From positions 1,674,001-1,738,000 of the forward strand of contig NZ_CP144459.1 in the NCBI RefSeq assembly GCF_050320395.1: a DNA stretch of 64,000 bases, read 5' to 3'. A program made the translations under genes and the position numbers. Positions 50,133 through 58,459 of the stretch are shown piece by piece (position 1 is the first letter of the stretch; each line of letters opens with the position of its first letter). This DNA is from Treponema_C sp050320395. Its GTDB lineage: Bacteria > Spirochaetota > Spirochaetia > Treponematales > Treponemataceae. The notes beneath the pieces are model-generated. The model was not told where the DNA came from. It worked only from the letters and a program-made list of their open reading frames with translations, and did not search any database.

Positions 50133-50903
50133 TTAAAACAAGGCATCGATATAATCGATACCGCACTGTAAATTCGACATCCAATTCAAAAATTTATCCA
50201 CGTTTTCGCCCTTGTATACGGCTCCGTGCTGGGGGGCAATCATAACGGGATTCAAACGGCGTACCGTCTCGGCCCAGCGGCGTACGATTTTGTTTGATGC
50301 CATATAGCGCGTATGAAAGTCCTTTATAAAGCTCATGTGGGCGTCAAAATCTTCTACAAAGAGAGTTTCTTCGCCTTCCGCGAAAACCGCCGCCCCTATG
50401 TCGCCCGTAAACAGAATGCGGGATCTTTCATCGAATAAACCGAACTGCCCCGGTGAATGCATAAAGTGGGAAGGAATACAGCACATACGCGAACCGGATG
50501 CAAGCATAATATCCATACCTTTATCGGGAATACCGACCATACGCTTTGTATCGACTATGCCGAAGTGGGGCAAAAAACGCACCCACAATTCGGAAATATA
50601 GACCTTTGCATTTGTAATGCCGAGCCACAATGCTATACCCGAAGAAACATCGGGGTCCTGGTGCGAAAAGAAAATGGTATCGATTTTATCGACCGATATA
50701 AAGCGGCTTACTGCGGTTACAACACGGGAAAAAAGGTGAACTCCGCCCGGATCAAGTAAAACGCCGCGGCCGTTGTTGATAATAAGGTACTGCATGGTTT
50801 GCACGGCACCCTTTCGGTATTTATTTTCCGATCCGAGCCAAATAAATTTATGCGCATCGTCCTCGTACAGAATTTTGCCGTGTATGTCGTCGTTTTGAAT
50901 CAT
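50133..50903 (-). CDS. Oxygen-binding di-iron protein (ODP), beta-lactamase fold
   Basis: A 256-residue metallo-beta-lactamase-fold protein related to flavodiiron proteins but without the flavodoxin domain. Metal-site motifs: IFFSHQDPDVSSG (HxDxD in place of HxExD), CIPSHFMHSPGQFGLFD, ILFTGDIGAAVF and MIAPQHGAVYKG. The family in T. denticola binds Fe(II) and O2 and signals to the adjacent cytoplasmic chemoreceptor. The ATG 50903 follows AGGAGG, and the MCP gene is 3 nt downstream. Transcription starts from a good promoter just upstream. Confidence 0.9.
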   Translation of the reverse strand: MIQNDDIHGKILYEDDAHKFIWLGSENKYRKGAVQTMQYLIINNGRGVLLDPGGVHLFSRVVTAVSRFISVDKIDTIFFSHQDPDVSSGIALWLGITNAKVYISELWVRFLPHFGIVDTKRMVGIPDKGMDIMLASGSRMCCIPSHFMHSPGQFGLFDERSRILFTGDIGAAVFAEGEETLFVEDFDAHMSFIKDFHTRYMASNKIVRRWAETVRRLNPVMIAPQHGAVYKGENVDKFLNWMSNLQCGIDYIDALF

Positions 50904-50926
50904 CCTGAGAGCCTCCTAGCTGTAAA

Positions 50927-50973
50927 ATTATACTCCTAAAAGCCCTGATGTGCAAGTATTGTATAAGTACTTG
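50927..50973 (-). promoter_or_regulatory. odp-mcp promoter with adjacent inverted repeat
   Basis: On the minus strand TTGCAC (50950-50955), a 17-nt spacer and TATAAT (50927-50932) form the promoter. CAAGTA (50953-50958) and TACTTG (50968-50973) are an inverted repeat with a 9-nt centre that overlaps the -35 box, so a repressor or activator site is likely. Confidence 0.65.
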
Positions 50974-51033
50974 TTTTTTATGGGAGTTTAATCGCAGGGG
51001 AACAAAAACGTACCGGATTAATTACACAGTAAT

Positions 51034-52032
51034 TTACAGCTTTTTGATTTCTTCACGGGTTAAACCCGTTCCGGCTGCTATTGTATCGAGTTCAACCCCG
51101 AGCCGCTTAAGGGCAGCCGCTGTTTCCAAAGCTTTTTGCCGGGCACCCTTTTCAAGGCCGACAGCTTCGCCTTCTTCTCTGCCTTCGGCACGTTCGTCGG
51201 CAAGGATATCGTAATAGTGCTGTGTGGATAATTTCCACGCGATACGCCGCTCTTCTTCGGTTACTCTGCATAATGTCGCTTCCGCCATTTCCAAGCCCTC
51301 CTCCAATGCACACAGTTTTTTAAGCATACCGCTTTGTTTGTCTTCCGCGTAGTTGCTCAAAAACCGTATCCAAAAATCCTTTGCCGTGTAATCCGCGATA
51401 TCCTTACTCATAGTATAGCCGATAAGTTCATTTAAGGCAACAAAAGGAAGAGAGGAGATATCGTTCATAAAGATGCATTTTGCCGATGCGCTCGGACACA
51501 CGCGCAAAAAGGCTTCCGCGCTTCGCTTGTGCAGATTTTTTTGCGCGCACTGTCCACGCTTCGGCACCTGCTTCATCTAATATCTAAACGTATACCTCGC
51601 TTCTTTTTTTGCATACCGCCATGGAGGGCGACAAATGCTATATATCCCCAAGTTTCGCTTGCGAAACTTGAAGCTAAAAATCGTACAGGACGTACGATTT
51701 TTAGCAACGGTACGTGCAAGGTAGAGCTGATTTCTGCGCGGAATGGAACTTTTCCAAAACTGCTGCATTTCGATGTTCACGATAAGGCCGTTGTCGGTTT
51801 TGACGAGCAAGTCCAGGTGATAGGTTTCACCTTTAGGGCTTTCACGAATAAGCTCGGTGTTGAGAATATCTGCCGTATGTATGGCACCGTAGGTTTCTTT
51901 CAAAAAGGCGTTGAGAAAACTGATCAGCGCTTTGTTTCCTTCCTCGCCCTTCGAAAACATCAATTTGAACACCCAGTCGGTTTTGGGGTTTAAGATTTCC
52001 GCTTTGTTTTCTGTCTGTTTGGTCTTTCCCAT
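51034..52032 (-). pseudogene. Rpn/PD-(D/E)XK family nuclease gene, disrupted
   Basis: ATG 52032 begins a normal Rpn-type nuclease (LNPKTDWVFKLMFSKGEEGN; YHLDLLVKTDNGLIVNIEMQ carries the catalytic D and E-x-Q). After about residue 108 the frame enters two hairpins (51649-51705) and stops at 51577. A second frame, 51576 to 51034, encodes the family's C-terminus (FVALNELIGYTMSKDIADYT; ADERAEGREEGEAVGLEKGA). Related proteins are recombination-promoting nucleases or transposase-like elements. An alternate frame between the two parts reads KKKRGIRLD, another Rpn-like fragment, so the locus has probably suffered more than one event. Confidence 0.75.
51649..51705. repeat. Two-hairpin palindromic element, copy 1
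   Basis: Hairpin 1 is CAAGTTTCGC-TT-GCGAAACTTG (51649-51670). Two bases later hairpin 2 is GCTAAAAATCGTAC-AGGAC-GTACGATTTTTAGC (51673-51705), both perfect. The element sits inside the broken Rpn gene. The same two-hairpin architecture with the same AGGAC loop but other stem sequences occurs at 56960-57018. Confidence 0.9.
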
Positions 52033-52122
52033 AATTAACCTCCACTTATATTAGTGGTGCTGATATGAAAAAAAAGACACATTTTCAGAAAAAAAAGTGC
52101 GGATATTAAAAAAAACGTACTG

Positions 52123-53223
52123 TTACTTATGTAAAGCTTTTTCCACCTGCTTTACATAGTCTTCGCCCCAGTAGCCGCAAAGCATTGCGTAGGCTTCTTC
52201 GCGCAAAGAAGGGGTAACGCGCTCCAAGTGGCGGATGTTTGACACAAGGTGGGAAGTACAGCGTTCGGCGATTGCCTTACGGTATTCGGCGGCACGGGGA
52301 GAGTCGAGGGGATGTTCTTCCAAATACAAAAAAATCACGGTAAAAACGGAAGCGGCTGAACAGGCTTTTTCCCAGCGTTCGAGGTTTGAGATTTCGGCTT
52401 TGGAGGTAATACCCGCATCGTTGTAATAATTGTAAATGATTGTATCGATCCCGTAATAAGAAGGATTTTGCAGGGCAATAAAAAAATACAGCAAAAAATC
52501 TTCGGCCATGGTACAAAAGGTATGGGGTATTTTCTCGTAGGCTTTACGGACAAGGGAGGTTTTAATCAATTTACCGCAGATAAGGCTGTTATGTCCTTCT
52601 TCAATAAGAAGATTTTTAAGGACGGCATTCCCTTCAAGCCTTCCTGTATGTACTTTTCGTACCTTGTGTACCAGAGCCTCGTATTTTTCCTTAAAAATCG
52701 GATCGTCGGGATTCGGATTATTCACAAACACATCCATTGAACCGTGAATTATATCGGCACCGCAATTCCCCATTGTGCCTGAGTGCTCTCCGTCTGAAGA
52801 TTCCGAAAGGGCACGGATAAGAAGCGGAAGGGTATCGGGCGGAAGGGTATCGTCGGGGTCGACAAAAAAAATGTATTCGCCTCGTGCATTTTCGGCAAGG
52901 GTGCGGCGGGCTTCAAGGGTACCGAGGTTTGCCCCGTGTTTGAAAAGTTCAAGATGTACGCCGAGCTTTTTTAAAGCCTTTGTATACGATTTGAGGATTT
53001 GAGGCAGGGCTTTACCGCCGGGACTTCCGTCGTCCGCGATGAGGATTTCGATGGGAGGAAACCGCAAAGAGCGCAGAGAAGCTTCTTTAGTTAAAAAGGA
53101 AGCCCCCTCCTGAACCGAACTTTCGGGGAGGGGCTGCTGTTCCAAGATACTGTCCAACAGAACAGGCAAAGTGCTTTCCGTTCCGTACACCGGAACGGAA
53201 AGACTTATAAGAATCTTATTCAC
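52123..53223 (-). CDS. Family 2 glycosyltransferase with repeat-derived insertion
   Basis: A 366-residue GT-A glycosyltransferase. Start KILISLSVPVYGTESTLPVL, donor-site IEILIADDGSPGG, then GANLGTLEARRTLAENARGE and YIFFVDPDDTLPPDTLPLLI (DxD). Between LDSILEQQPLP and PPIEILIADD there are about 20 extra residues (SSVQEGASFLTKEASLRSLR). They are encoded by a copy of the GC-rich repeat (53061-53090), inserted in frame at the edge of the donor domain. The rest is complete, so the enzyme may still work. It lies between the broken Rpn gene and a large lipoprotein gene. Confidence 0.85.
   Translation of the reverse strand: MNKILISLSVPVYGTESTLPVLLDSILEQQPLPESSVQEGASFLTKEASLRSLRFPPIEILIADDGSPGGKALPQILKSYTKALKKLGVHLELFKHGANLGTLEARRTLAENARGEYIFFVDPDDTLPPDTLPLLIRALSESSDGEHSGTMGNCGADIIHGSMDVFVNNPNPDDPIFKEKYEALVHKVRKVHTGRLEGNAVLKNLLIEEGHNSLICGKLIKTSLVRKAYEKIPHTFCTMAEDFLLYFFIALQNPSYYGIDTIIYNYYNDAGITSKAEISNLERWEKACSAASVFTVIFLYLEEHPLDSPRAAEYRKAIAERCTSHLVSNIRHLERVTPSLREEAYAMLCGYWGEDYVKQVEKALHK
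53061..53090 (+). repeat. GC-rich repeat copy inside the glycosyltransferase gene
   Basis: AAACCGCAAAGAGCGCAGAG (within 53061-53090) matches the core of the repeats at 55758, 55851 and 55953. It keeps the reading frame open and encodes ASLRSLRF on the gene strand. Confidence 0.65.
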
Positions 53224-53226
53224 TTA

Positions 53227-55629
53227 CTACCATGAATATTCACATTCCCCAAATGCTTTATAAAATATTGTTGTATCCTGAGCGGTTCCGGCCGGCATAG
53301 CGGCGGCTTCAAGGTCAAACTCATATATCTTTCGCTTGTATGAGGATTCCGCATACCCCTCAGGCGGCTTACGATATAGATATCCGGTGGATGCAATAAC
53401 AAGCTTTTTGGGCTTAATAGCGATAAAGCGGACGGGAGCAAAATCTCCTGAAGTTTCGGGTGTTATGTCTTTAAGGTTATAGCCGTACAGCTGTTTTACG
53501 CTTCGGCCCGCCGAAATTTCATCGAAGGAACTTGTATCCTTACCGATTTGCAAGAGCTTTCCCGTAATATAACTGAACGAGGGCCCCTTATATCCTTCCG
53601 TATCAATAGACCTCCTTACGGTTCTTTCGGTGGTAAGAGCATATAAAACCCCGTTTTTAATGTGCAGGGCGGTAACTGTTTCGTCTACATATTTTTTATG
53701 GTTGTTATTGTCGGGATCGGTTCCTTGGATAGCTTGATACAGGGGGTTAGCGGAAACAATCGGTATCGTTTTTTCAGCAACAGAGGCATTGTCATGGGAA
53801 TATTTATACACTTCTATACTGTACGTGTCATTGACCGAATTACCGGACTTTGTCTTTACCGCAGCGAATACACCGTCTTTGTTTGCGGCAAGGGCTGACA
53901 CGGTTCCCGAGGAAGCGGGTATACTTAAAAATTCCGAAGCCGTACCGGCATTTCCGAAATTACCGGTCCATGTCCTTTTCTTAACCCTATATGAAGCAGG
54001 AGTACCGGAATTATATACGGCATAGTACAAGCTTTTTGTAGACAAATCGACCGCAAAACCTATCATTGATTCATTAGGACTAAGCCCCATGGGAAGATCT
54101 TCCGAAGTTGTATCATACGAACCGTCGTCTTTTAATTTGAATTTCTGTATTTTATCGACAGTCTTATAGATATACAGACTTCCCGCTTGATCATAGGTAA
54201 ACATATCGGTCATACCGGGTGCAAGCGAAGTTGAAGGAAGCGGGGAACCCGCATTTTCCAGCTGATAATAGTTCAAGGGAGCATGCTCATTAGCTTTTTT
54301 CCACACAATCGTCTTTGTGCCCTTCCATTCGCTCCATTCTTTATTCCATTTTGCGGGATAGGCATCGATAAAGCTGAGCGCATTTGTTTTCATGTTAAGT
54401 ACGCCGATGCGGTTGCGGTTTTTAACGATACGGGGATAATCATCCGTATAAGCTGCATCAAAGCCGTCGTCGGCAATGTAGAGGTTTTCATCGTCAAAGC
54501 CGATTACCTTTACCGCCCCGTAAAAGTTTTCGGAATAATCGTAATCTTCCAATACACCGTTTTCAAAGTCGGGATCATTGTCAAAACCTATTTTTACCGG
54601 GTCTTCAGCCAAATTATTTATATTATAGCGGACAACACCGCCTAAAGAGCAGAGCGCTTTATTATTTCCGGTTATGGTTTCATTCACCGTTTTAAAAAGG
54701 ACATAGGTATACCCGCCCCGGATAAAAATATCGGTTACCCCGGAAGGCAAACAGTCTTTAATTTTAATATCATTTCCGATTTCTCTTGCAAAAAGAGGGA
54801 CAAGCGAATGAGGGGAAGGGGAAATAGTCGGAATCGGGGCAATCTTGAGCCGGTTAGGTAATTCGACCCATGCAATGCGGCCGTTATCGACGGCAAAAAT
54901 ACGTCCGGTAAGTCCGGTTGCAACCACCGATTCGGACAGGTTGTCTTTTATCTGCACTAACCTGCCGGGAATATGAGCGTACATCTTCCCCGCTGTATAA
55001 TCGTTTGCAAGAAAGTCAAGAGATAGGTTTTTTGTTTTATCCTCAACTCCCTCGCTTGTATATCGGAGAATTTCAGGAATGCCCTTGTCATATCCGACAT
55101 ACACTCTTCCCAAACTGTCGCGGGCAAAGATATAGGGAACGAAAGATGCTTTCAAGTCAACTTTTTTTCCGCCAAGGTAGAAGGTTAAATTGTAATCACG
55201 GGAACCTTTATTCTCTTGCGTAAACAACAGCTTGTTTAAACCGGCTATCTTTTTACTCAACTTGACGCTGACGGCATTCGTACCCGGTTCAACCGTATGC
55301 GTAACCGAGCCCGACCATATACCCGACGCATTATAGGCGGAAAGCTTTATAACAACCCGCTCGCCCACCGGAAGACTAAGGCTTATATTACCTTCCCGGC
55401 CAGGATTATACTCTTGTACCGTTCTGCCGGCGGAGCTTGTAACTTCGGCTTTTATACGCACGGTCGAAAGTATGGGCAATGCGTTTGAATCCAAGGCACG
55501 CGCCGAGCCGCCGAAATCGAGGACTACGGTACCCAGTTCATCCTTTACTGCGGAATTACAGGAAACGGCCAATAAACCGGCAATCACTATAGCGAGCGTA
55601 ATTAAAAAGACAACAACGATTTTTTTCAT
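53227..55629 (-). CDS. Large lipoprotein, probable beta-propeller
   Basis: An 800-residue lipoprotein (lipobox LLAVSCNSA after KKIVVVFLITLAIVIAGLLA). Residues about 25-150 look like an immunoglobulin-like or carboxypeptidase-regulatory sandwich (LPVGERVVIKLSAYNASGIW). The rest shows repeated propeller-style blades (ARDSLGRVYVGYDKG, YDQAGSLYIYKTVDKIQ, VDLSTKSLYYAVYNSG, AANKDGVFAAVKTK). I start at ATG 55629, which follows GGAGG; the open frame continues upstream without support. The surface or periplasmic role is unknown. Confidence 0.75.
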   Translation of the reverse strand: MKKIVVVFLITLAIVIAGLLAVSCNSAVKDELGTVVLDFGGSARALDSNALPILSTVRIKAEVTSSAGRTVQEYNPGREGNISLSLPVGERVVIKLSAYNASGIWSGSVTHTVEPGTNAVSVKLSKKIAGLNKLLFTQENKGSRDYNLTFYLGGKKVDLKASFVPYIFARDSLGRVYVGYDKGIPEILRYTSEGVEDKTKNLSLDFLANDYTAGKMYAHIPGRLVQIKDNLSESVVATGLTGRIFAVDNGRIAWVELPNRLKIAPIPTISPSPHSLVPLFAREIGNDIKIKDCLPSGVTDIFIRGGYTYVLFKTVNETITGNNKALCSLGGVVRYNINNLAEDPVKIGFDNDPDFENGVLEDYDYSENFYGAVKVIGFDDENLYIADDGFDAAYTDDYPRIVKNRNRIGVLNMKTNALSFIDAYPAKWNKEWSEWKGTKTIVWKKANEHAPLNYYQLENAGSPLPSTSLAPGMTDMFTYDQAGSLYIYKTVDKIQKFKLKDDGSYDTTSEDLPMGLSPNESMIGFAVDLSTKSLYYAVYNSGTPASYRVKKRTWTGNFGNAGTASEFLSIPASSGTVSALAANKDGVFAAVKTKSGNSVNDTYSIEVYKYSHDNASVAEKTIPIVSANPLYQAIQGTDPDNNNHKKYVDETVTALHIKNGVLYALTTERTVRRSIDTEGYKGPSFSYITGKLLQIGKDTSSFDEISAGRSVKQLYGYNLKDITPETSGDFAPVRFIAIKPKKLVIASTGYLYRKPPEGYAESSYKRKIYEFDLEAAAMPAGTAQDTTIFYKAFGECEYSW

Positions 55630-55757
55630 ACATACCTCCGGGCGGGAAGAAGACTGATATTTTATTCTAATGAGGTACAATATCCCACACTGTACATTAT
55701 ACACGAAAACTCACAAAAAAAACAGACTTTTTTAGAAAAAAATGCACATTTTTAATT

Positions 55758-55983
55758 AACCGCGGAGAGCGCAGGGAACGCAGGGGTTTAAGAGAGTATA
55801 GTTGGTATCCTTCTTTATTTTTGTTGGCGAACTCTGCGGTGATTGAGTTTAACCGCGGAGAGCGCAAGGAACGCAGGGGTTTTAGAGGGTATAGTTGGTA
55901 TCCTTTTTTATTTTTCTTTGCGCTGTTGGCGAACTCTGCGGTGATTGAGTTTAACCGCGGAGAGCGCAGGGGACGCAGGGGAT
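55758..55983. repeat. Tandem GC-rich direct repeats
   Basis: Copies begin at 55758, 55851 and 55953 with AACCGCGGAGAGCGCAGG (copy 2 has AAGG), spaced 93 and 102 bp. Each is followed by TATAGTTGGTATCC-like sequence and ends with ACTCTGCGGTGATTGAGTTT. The end CTCTGCGGT and next start ACCGCGGAGAG form an inverted pair. The third copy runs into the 3' end of the intact Rpn gene. The remaining part of the gap 55630-55757 shows only the lipoprotein gene's leader. Confidence 0.85.
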
Positions 55984-56820
55984 TCAAAGGGTTTGTAAAA
56001 TATCCTTTGTTATGCCCGTTATGCTGCAAATTTCATCGGGGTCATACCCTCTGTTTTTCATTACAGCTGCGGTTTCAAGTTTGTTTTGATAGGCTCCTTG
56101 ATGCAAGCCTTTTTCAAGCCCTATGGCTTCACCTTCTTCTCTGCCGGCTCTGCGTAAATCATATTCACGGATATTCAATGACATATAGGTACTCCTGAAG
56201 TGTTCGTTTAACTTTACCGTTTCAACAAGCTCATCGATATTTTTGGGAAAATTGCTTGTTGCCCGCTTTTTACACAGGTACTCTAAAAATGCATGCAGTT
56301 CCGTGTTTGCTTCCCTGTTGTATGCACTTGCATTATAAAACACTTTGTAGGATTTGTCATCAAGAAAAAGAGCATTATTCTCGCTACAAACATTGTGGAA
56401 GGTGTATACGCTTAAGCCCTGTTTAAACGGGTCCGTAAGACAGATAAACATCACATAGCTTTCTTTAAGCTCATCATAGCCGTGTCCTGCCAGAAGATTA
56501 TCGACATCCATAAGGCTTTGATAATAGCGAGTACGTTTGGCAAGGGCGGGCGGCATTGAAGTTTGCATTTCAATGTCAAAGGTGCGTTCATCGTCGGCCG
56601 CATAGACATCCAGACGGATTCCCTTACTTTCATAAAAGGGCGCGATTGTTTTTTGTAAAGACGGGTATTCGATTTTTCCGACCTTAATGTGTAACAGGCG
56701 TTCGATAACACCTTTGCAGATTTCGGGGTTTTTCATAATCGTGCCGAACATAAAATCATCGGTGAATGTGAGTTCATCCACACTTTTAAAAGCATAGGAC
56801 ATATCTTTCACCTCGCTCAT
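55984..56820 (-). CDS. Rpn/PD-(D/E)XK family nuclease (intact)
   Basis: A 278-residue protein of the PDDEXK transposase-like/Rpn family. N-terminal FTDDFMFGTIMKNPEICKGV, catalytic-core SKGIRLDVYAADDERTFDIE followed by MQ (D and E-x-Q), then RYYQSLMDVDNLLAG. The C-terminus shares the family's repeat-like tail (GREEGEAIGLEKGLHQGAYQ; ITGITKDILQTL) with the broken gene at 51034-52032. Such proteins promote RecA-independent recombination in other bacteria. Both flanks are repeats: GC-rich direct repeats at the 3' end and hairpins upstream of the start. Confidence 0.85.
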   Translation of the reverse strand: MSEVKDMSYAFKSVDELTFTDDFMFGTIMKNPEICKGVIERLLHIKVGKIEYPSLQKTIAPFYESKGIRLDVYAADDERTFDIEMQTSMPPALAKRTRYYQSLMDVDNLLAGHGYDELKESYVMFICLTDPFKQGLSVYTFHNVCSENNALFLDDKSYKVFYNASAYNREANTELHAFLEYLCKKRATSNFPKNIDELVETVKLNEHFRSTYMSLNIREYDLRRAGREEGEAIGLEKGLHQGAYQNKLETAAVMKNRGYDPDEICSITGITKDILQTL

Positions 56821-56831
56821 ACAGTTTCACC

Positions 56832-57018
56832 GGTGAGCACATTTGAAAACGTGCTCACCTAAAGCCGATTATCCCCGATGTTTTGGACGGTAAAATACCG
56901 CACGTAAAACATCCTGTTTCAACTCCTGCACACGGATGTGCAGGAAAGCCGTTAGTAATCAGTTTTGAGCTATGCTCAAAACTGGAGTTCAAAGCCGCAC
57001 AGGACGTGCGGTTTTGAA
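56832..57018. repeat. Cluster of hairpins including two-hairpin element copy 2
   Basis: In order: GGTGAGCAC...GTGCTCACC (56832-56859); TCCTGCACA-CGGA-TGTGCAGGA (56924-56945); CAGTTTTGAGC-TAT-GCTCAAAACTG (56960-56984); and TTCAAAGCCGCAC-AGGAC-GTGCGGTTTTGAA (56988-57018, one G-T pair). The last two have the same order, spacing and AGGAC loop as the element at 51649-51705, while stems differ, i.e. structure is kept and sequence is not. Confidence 0.85.
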
Positions 57019-57049
57019 ACAAACTCGAGTTAAAGAGAGCGGCGATATC

Positions 57050-57130
57050 TTAGCCGCTTTCTTTAAACGCATAGTCGTTGCGCAGAGTGATTTTGAACAC
57101 ATCATCGGAATCAGTCTTTTTCATATATTA
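57050..57130 (-). pseudogene. N-terminal remnant of an Rpn-family nuclease
   Basis: This short minus-strand frame encodes EKTDSDDVFKITLRNDYAFK then ESG and a stop. DVFKITLRNDYAFK is a typical opening of Rpn/PDDEXK-family proteins (LRNDYAFKRVFG). It lacks a start codon and the rest of the gene. It lies between hairpin copy 2 and a third AGGAA-loop hairpin. Confidence 0.55.
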
Positions 57131-57133
57131 CCC

Positions 57134-57166
57134 CGCATAAAACCGAGCAGGAAGCACGGTTTTATG
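57134..57166. repeat. Related hairpin with AGGAA loop
   Basis: GCATAAAACCG (57134-57144) pairs with CGGTTTTATGC (57156-57166); inside, GC-AGGAA-GC closes the loop after one A/A mismatch. It resembles hairpin 2 of the two-hairpin elements but has no hairpin 1 beside it. Confidence 0.6.
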
Positions 57167-57194
57167 CCATGTTCGGTGTTGAAACAATTCCTCC

Positions 57195-57223
57195 TTGCGT
57201 TTTCCCTTAAATTAACCTATACT
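57195..57223 (+). promoter_or_regulatory. xseA promoter
   Basis: TTGCGT (57195-57200), a 17-nt spacer and TATACT (57218-57223). The ATG follows 18 nt later, with GGGAGGG between, so this transcript is leadered, unlike uvrA and smpB. Confidence 0.65.
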
Positions 57224-57241
57224 GCTTACAAGGGAGGGACG

Positions 57242-58459
57242 ATGGAATCCAAAATATTCAGCGTCAGTGAAATAACCGATATTCTTAAAGACTTAATAGA
57301 AGGTTCTTTTCCCTTTTTAACGATTGAAGGCGAGATTTCAAACTACCGCCCTTCGAGTACCGGCCATATTTATTTTACGCTTAAAGACGAAAAAGCCGCT
57401 ATTGCCGCCGTCCTGTTTAAAGGAAAGGCAAAAGCCCTTTCGTTTACTCCCTATGACGGACTGAAGGTTAAGGCAAGCGGTTCTTTATCGGTTTACGGAG
57501 CCCGCGGAAGTTATCAAATTGTCGTAGAAAAAATGGAAGAATCGGGTTCGGGCGAAATCCTTAAAATGCTCGAAGAGCGTAAACGGCGTCTTGCCGCGGA
57601 AGGCTTATTCGATGCCGAAAAAAAACGGACTTTGCCCTTTTTCCCGCGCAGGGTGGGTGTCGTAACCAGTCCTACAGGGGCGGCTCTACGCGATATTTTA
57701 CAAATTACCCGAAGGCGCAATCCCAAGATATCGGTTATTGTCCTTCCCTGTGCCGTGCAGGGAGCCGAGGCTGCGGAGCAAATCGCTTCTCAAATCAAAA
57801 GGGCAAATACCTTTTCGCTTGCCGATGTGCTCATTGTCGGAAGGGGCGGAGGCTCGCTTGAAGATTTACTCCCCTTTTCCGAAGAATGTGTGGTGCGCGC
57901 CGTCTATGAATCGGCTATTCCGGTTATTTCGGCGGTGGGACACGAAATAGACTGGGCTTTAAGCGATTTTGCCTCGGATGTGAGGGCTCCTACCCCCTCG
58001 GCGGCGGCCGAACTTGCCGTTCCCCTTTTGGACGGCATCCTCTTTCAAATATCGTCTGCGGCCGAAAACCTGCGTGCGGTTATGCAAAACCGTGTACAAA
58101 ATATGAAGCTTTTGGTAAAATCCTTTTCGGCGGAAAATCTTGAACTTCGCTTGCGCACGATAGAACAGCCGCTTTTGCAGCGTTTTGACGACGCAAAAGA
58201 AGATTTGCTTTTTTCGCTTCAAAAACGCGTCGACGAAGCTGAAAACCGTATCGCCTTTGCCCGGCGGATTTTGGAAGATGCAAATCCCAAAAGTATTTTG
58301 GCACGCGGCTATTCGGTGGTAAGCGATGCGCAGACGGGCGAAATAATACGAAAAGCTGCTCAGACACAAAGCGGTCAAAGACTCTGCATTACCCTTTCGG
58401 AAGGGAAAATCGGAGCGGATGTAATTGAAACGGGAAATAAAACGGGAGAAAGTATATGA
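57242..58459 (+). CDS. xseA: Exonuclease VII large subunit
   Basis: A 405-residue XseA. The N-terminal OB fold (SVSEITDILKDLIEGSFPFL, TIEGEISNYRPSSTGHIYFT) binds single-stranded DNA. The catalytic domain has FPRRVGVVTSPTGAALRDIL, VLIVGRGGGSLEDLLPFSEE, VISAVGHEIDWALSDFASDV and RAPTPSAAAELAVP, followed by a long coiled coil. With XseB it degrades single-stranded DNA from both ends. The true start is ATG 57242 with GGGAGGG before it; the frame is open for another 90 codons upstream through hairpins and must not be annotated. xseB overlaps its stop by 4 bp. Confidence 0.95.
   Translation: MESKIFSVSEITDILKDLIEGSFPFLTIEGEISNYRPSSTGHIYFTLKDEKAAIAAVLFKGKAKALSFTPYDGLKVKASGSLSVYGARGSYQIVVEKMEESGSGEILKMLEERKRRLAAEGLFDAEKKRTLPFFPRRVGVVTSPTGAALRDILQITRRRNPKISVIVLPCAVQGAEAAEQIASQIKRANTFSLADVLIVGRGGGSLEDLLPFSEECVVRAVYESAIPVISAVGHEIDWALSDFASDVRAPTPSAAAELAVPLLDGILFQISSAAENLRAVMQNRVQNMKLLVKSFSAENLELRLRTIEQPLLQRFDDAKEDLLFSLQKRVDEAENRIAFARRILEDANPKSILARGYSVVSDAQTGEIIRKAAQTQSGQRLCITLSEGKIGADVIETGNKTGESI

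Noticed and set aside
56972..57241. 90-codon N-terminal extension of XseA
   Set aside because: It runs through hairpins and a minus-strand Rpn scar and has no homology-like pattern; a promoter and GGGAGGG precede ATG 57242.
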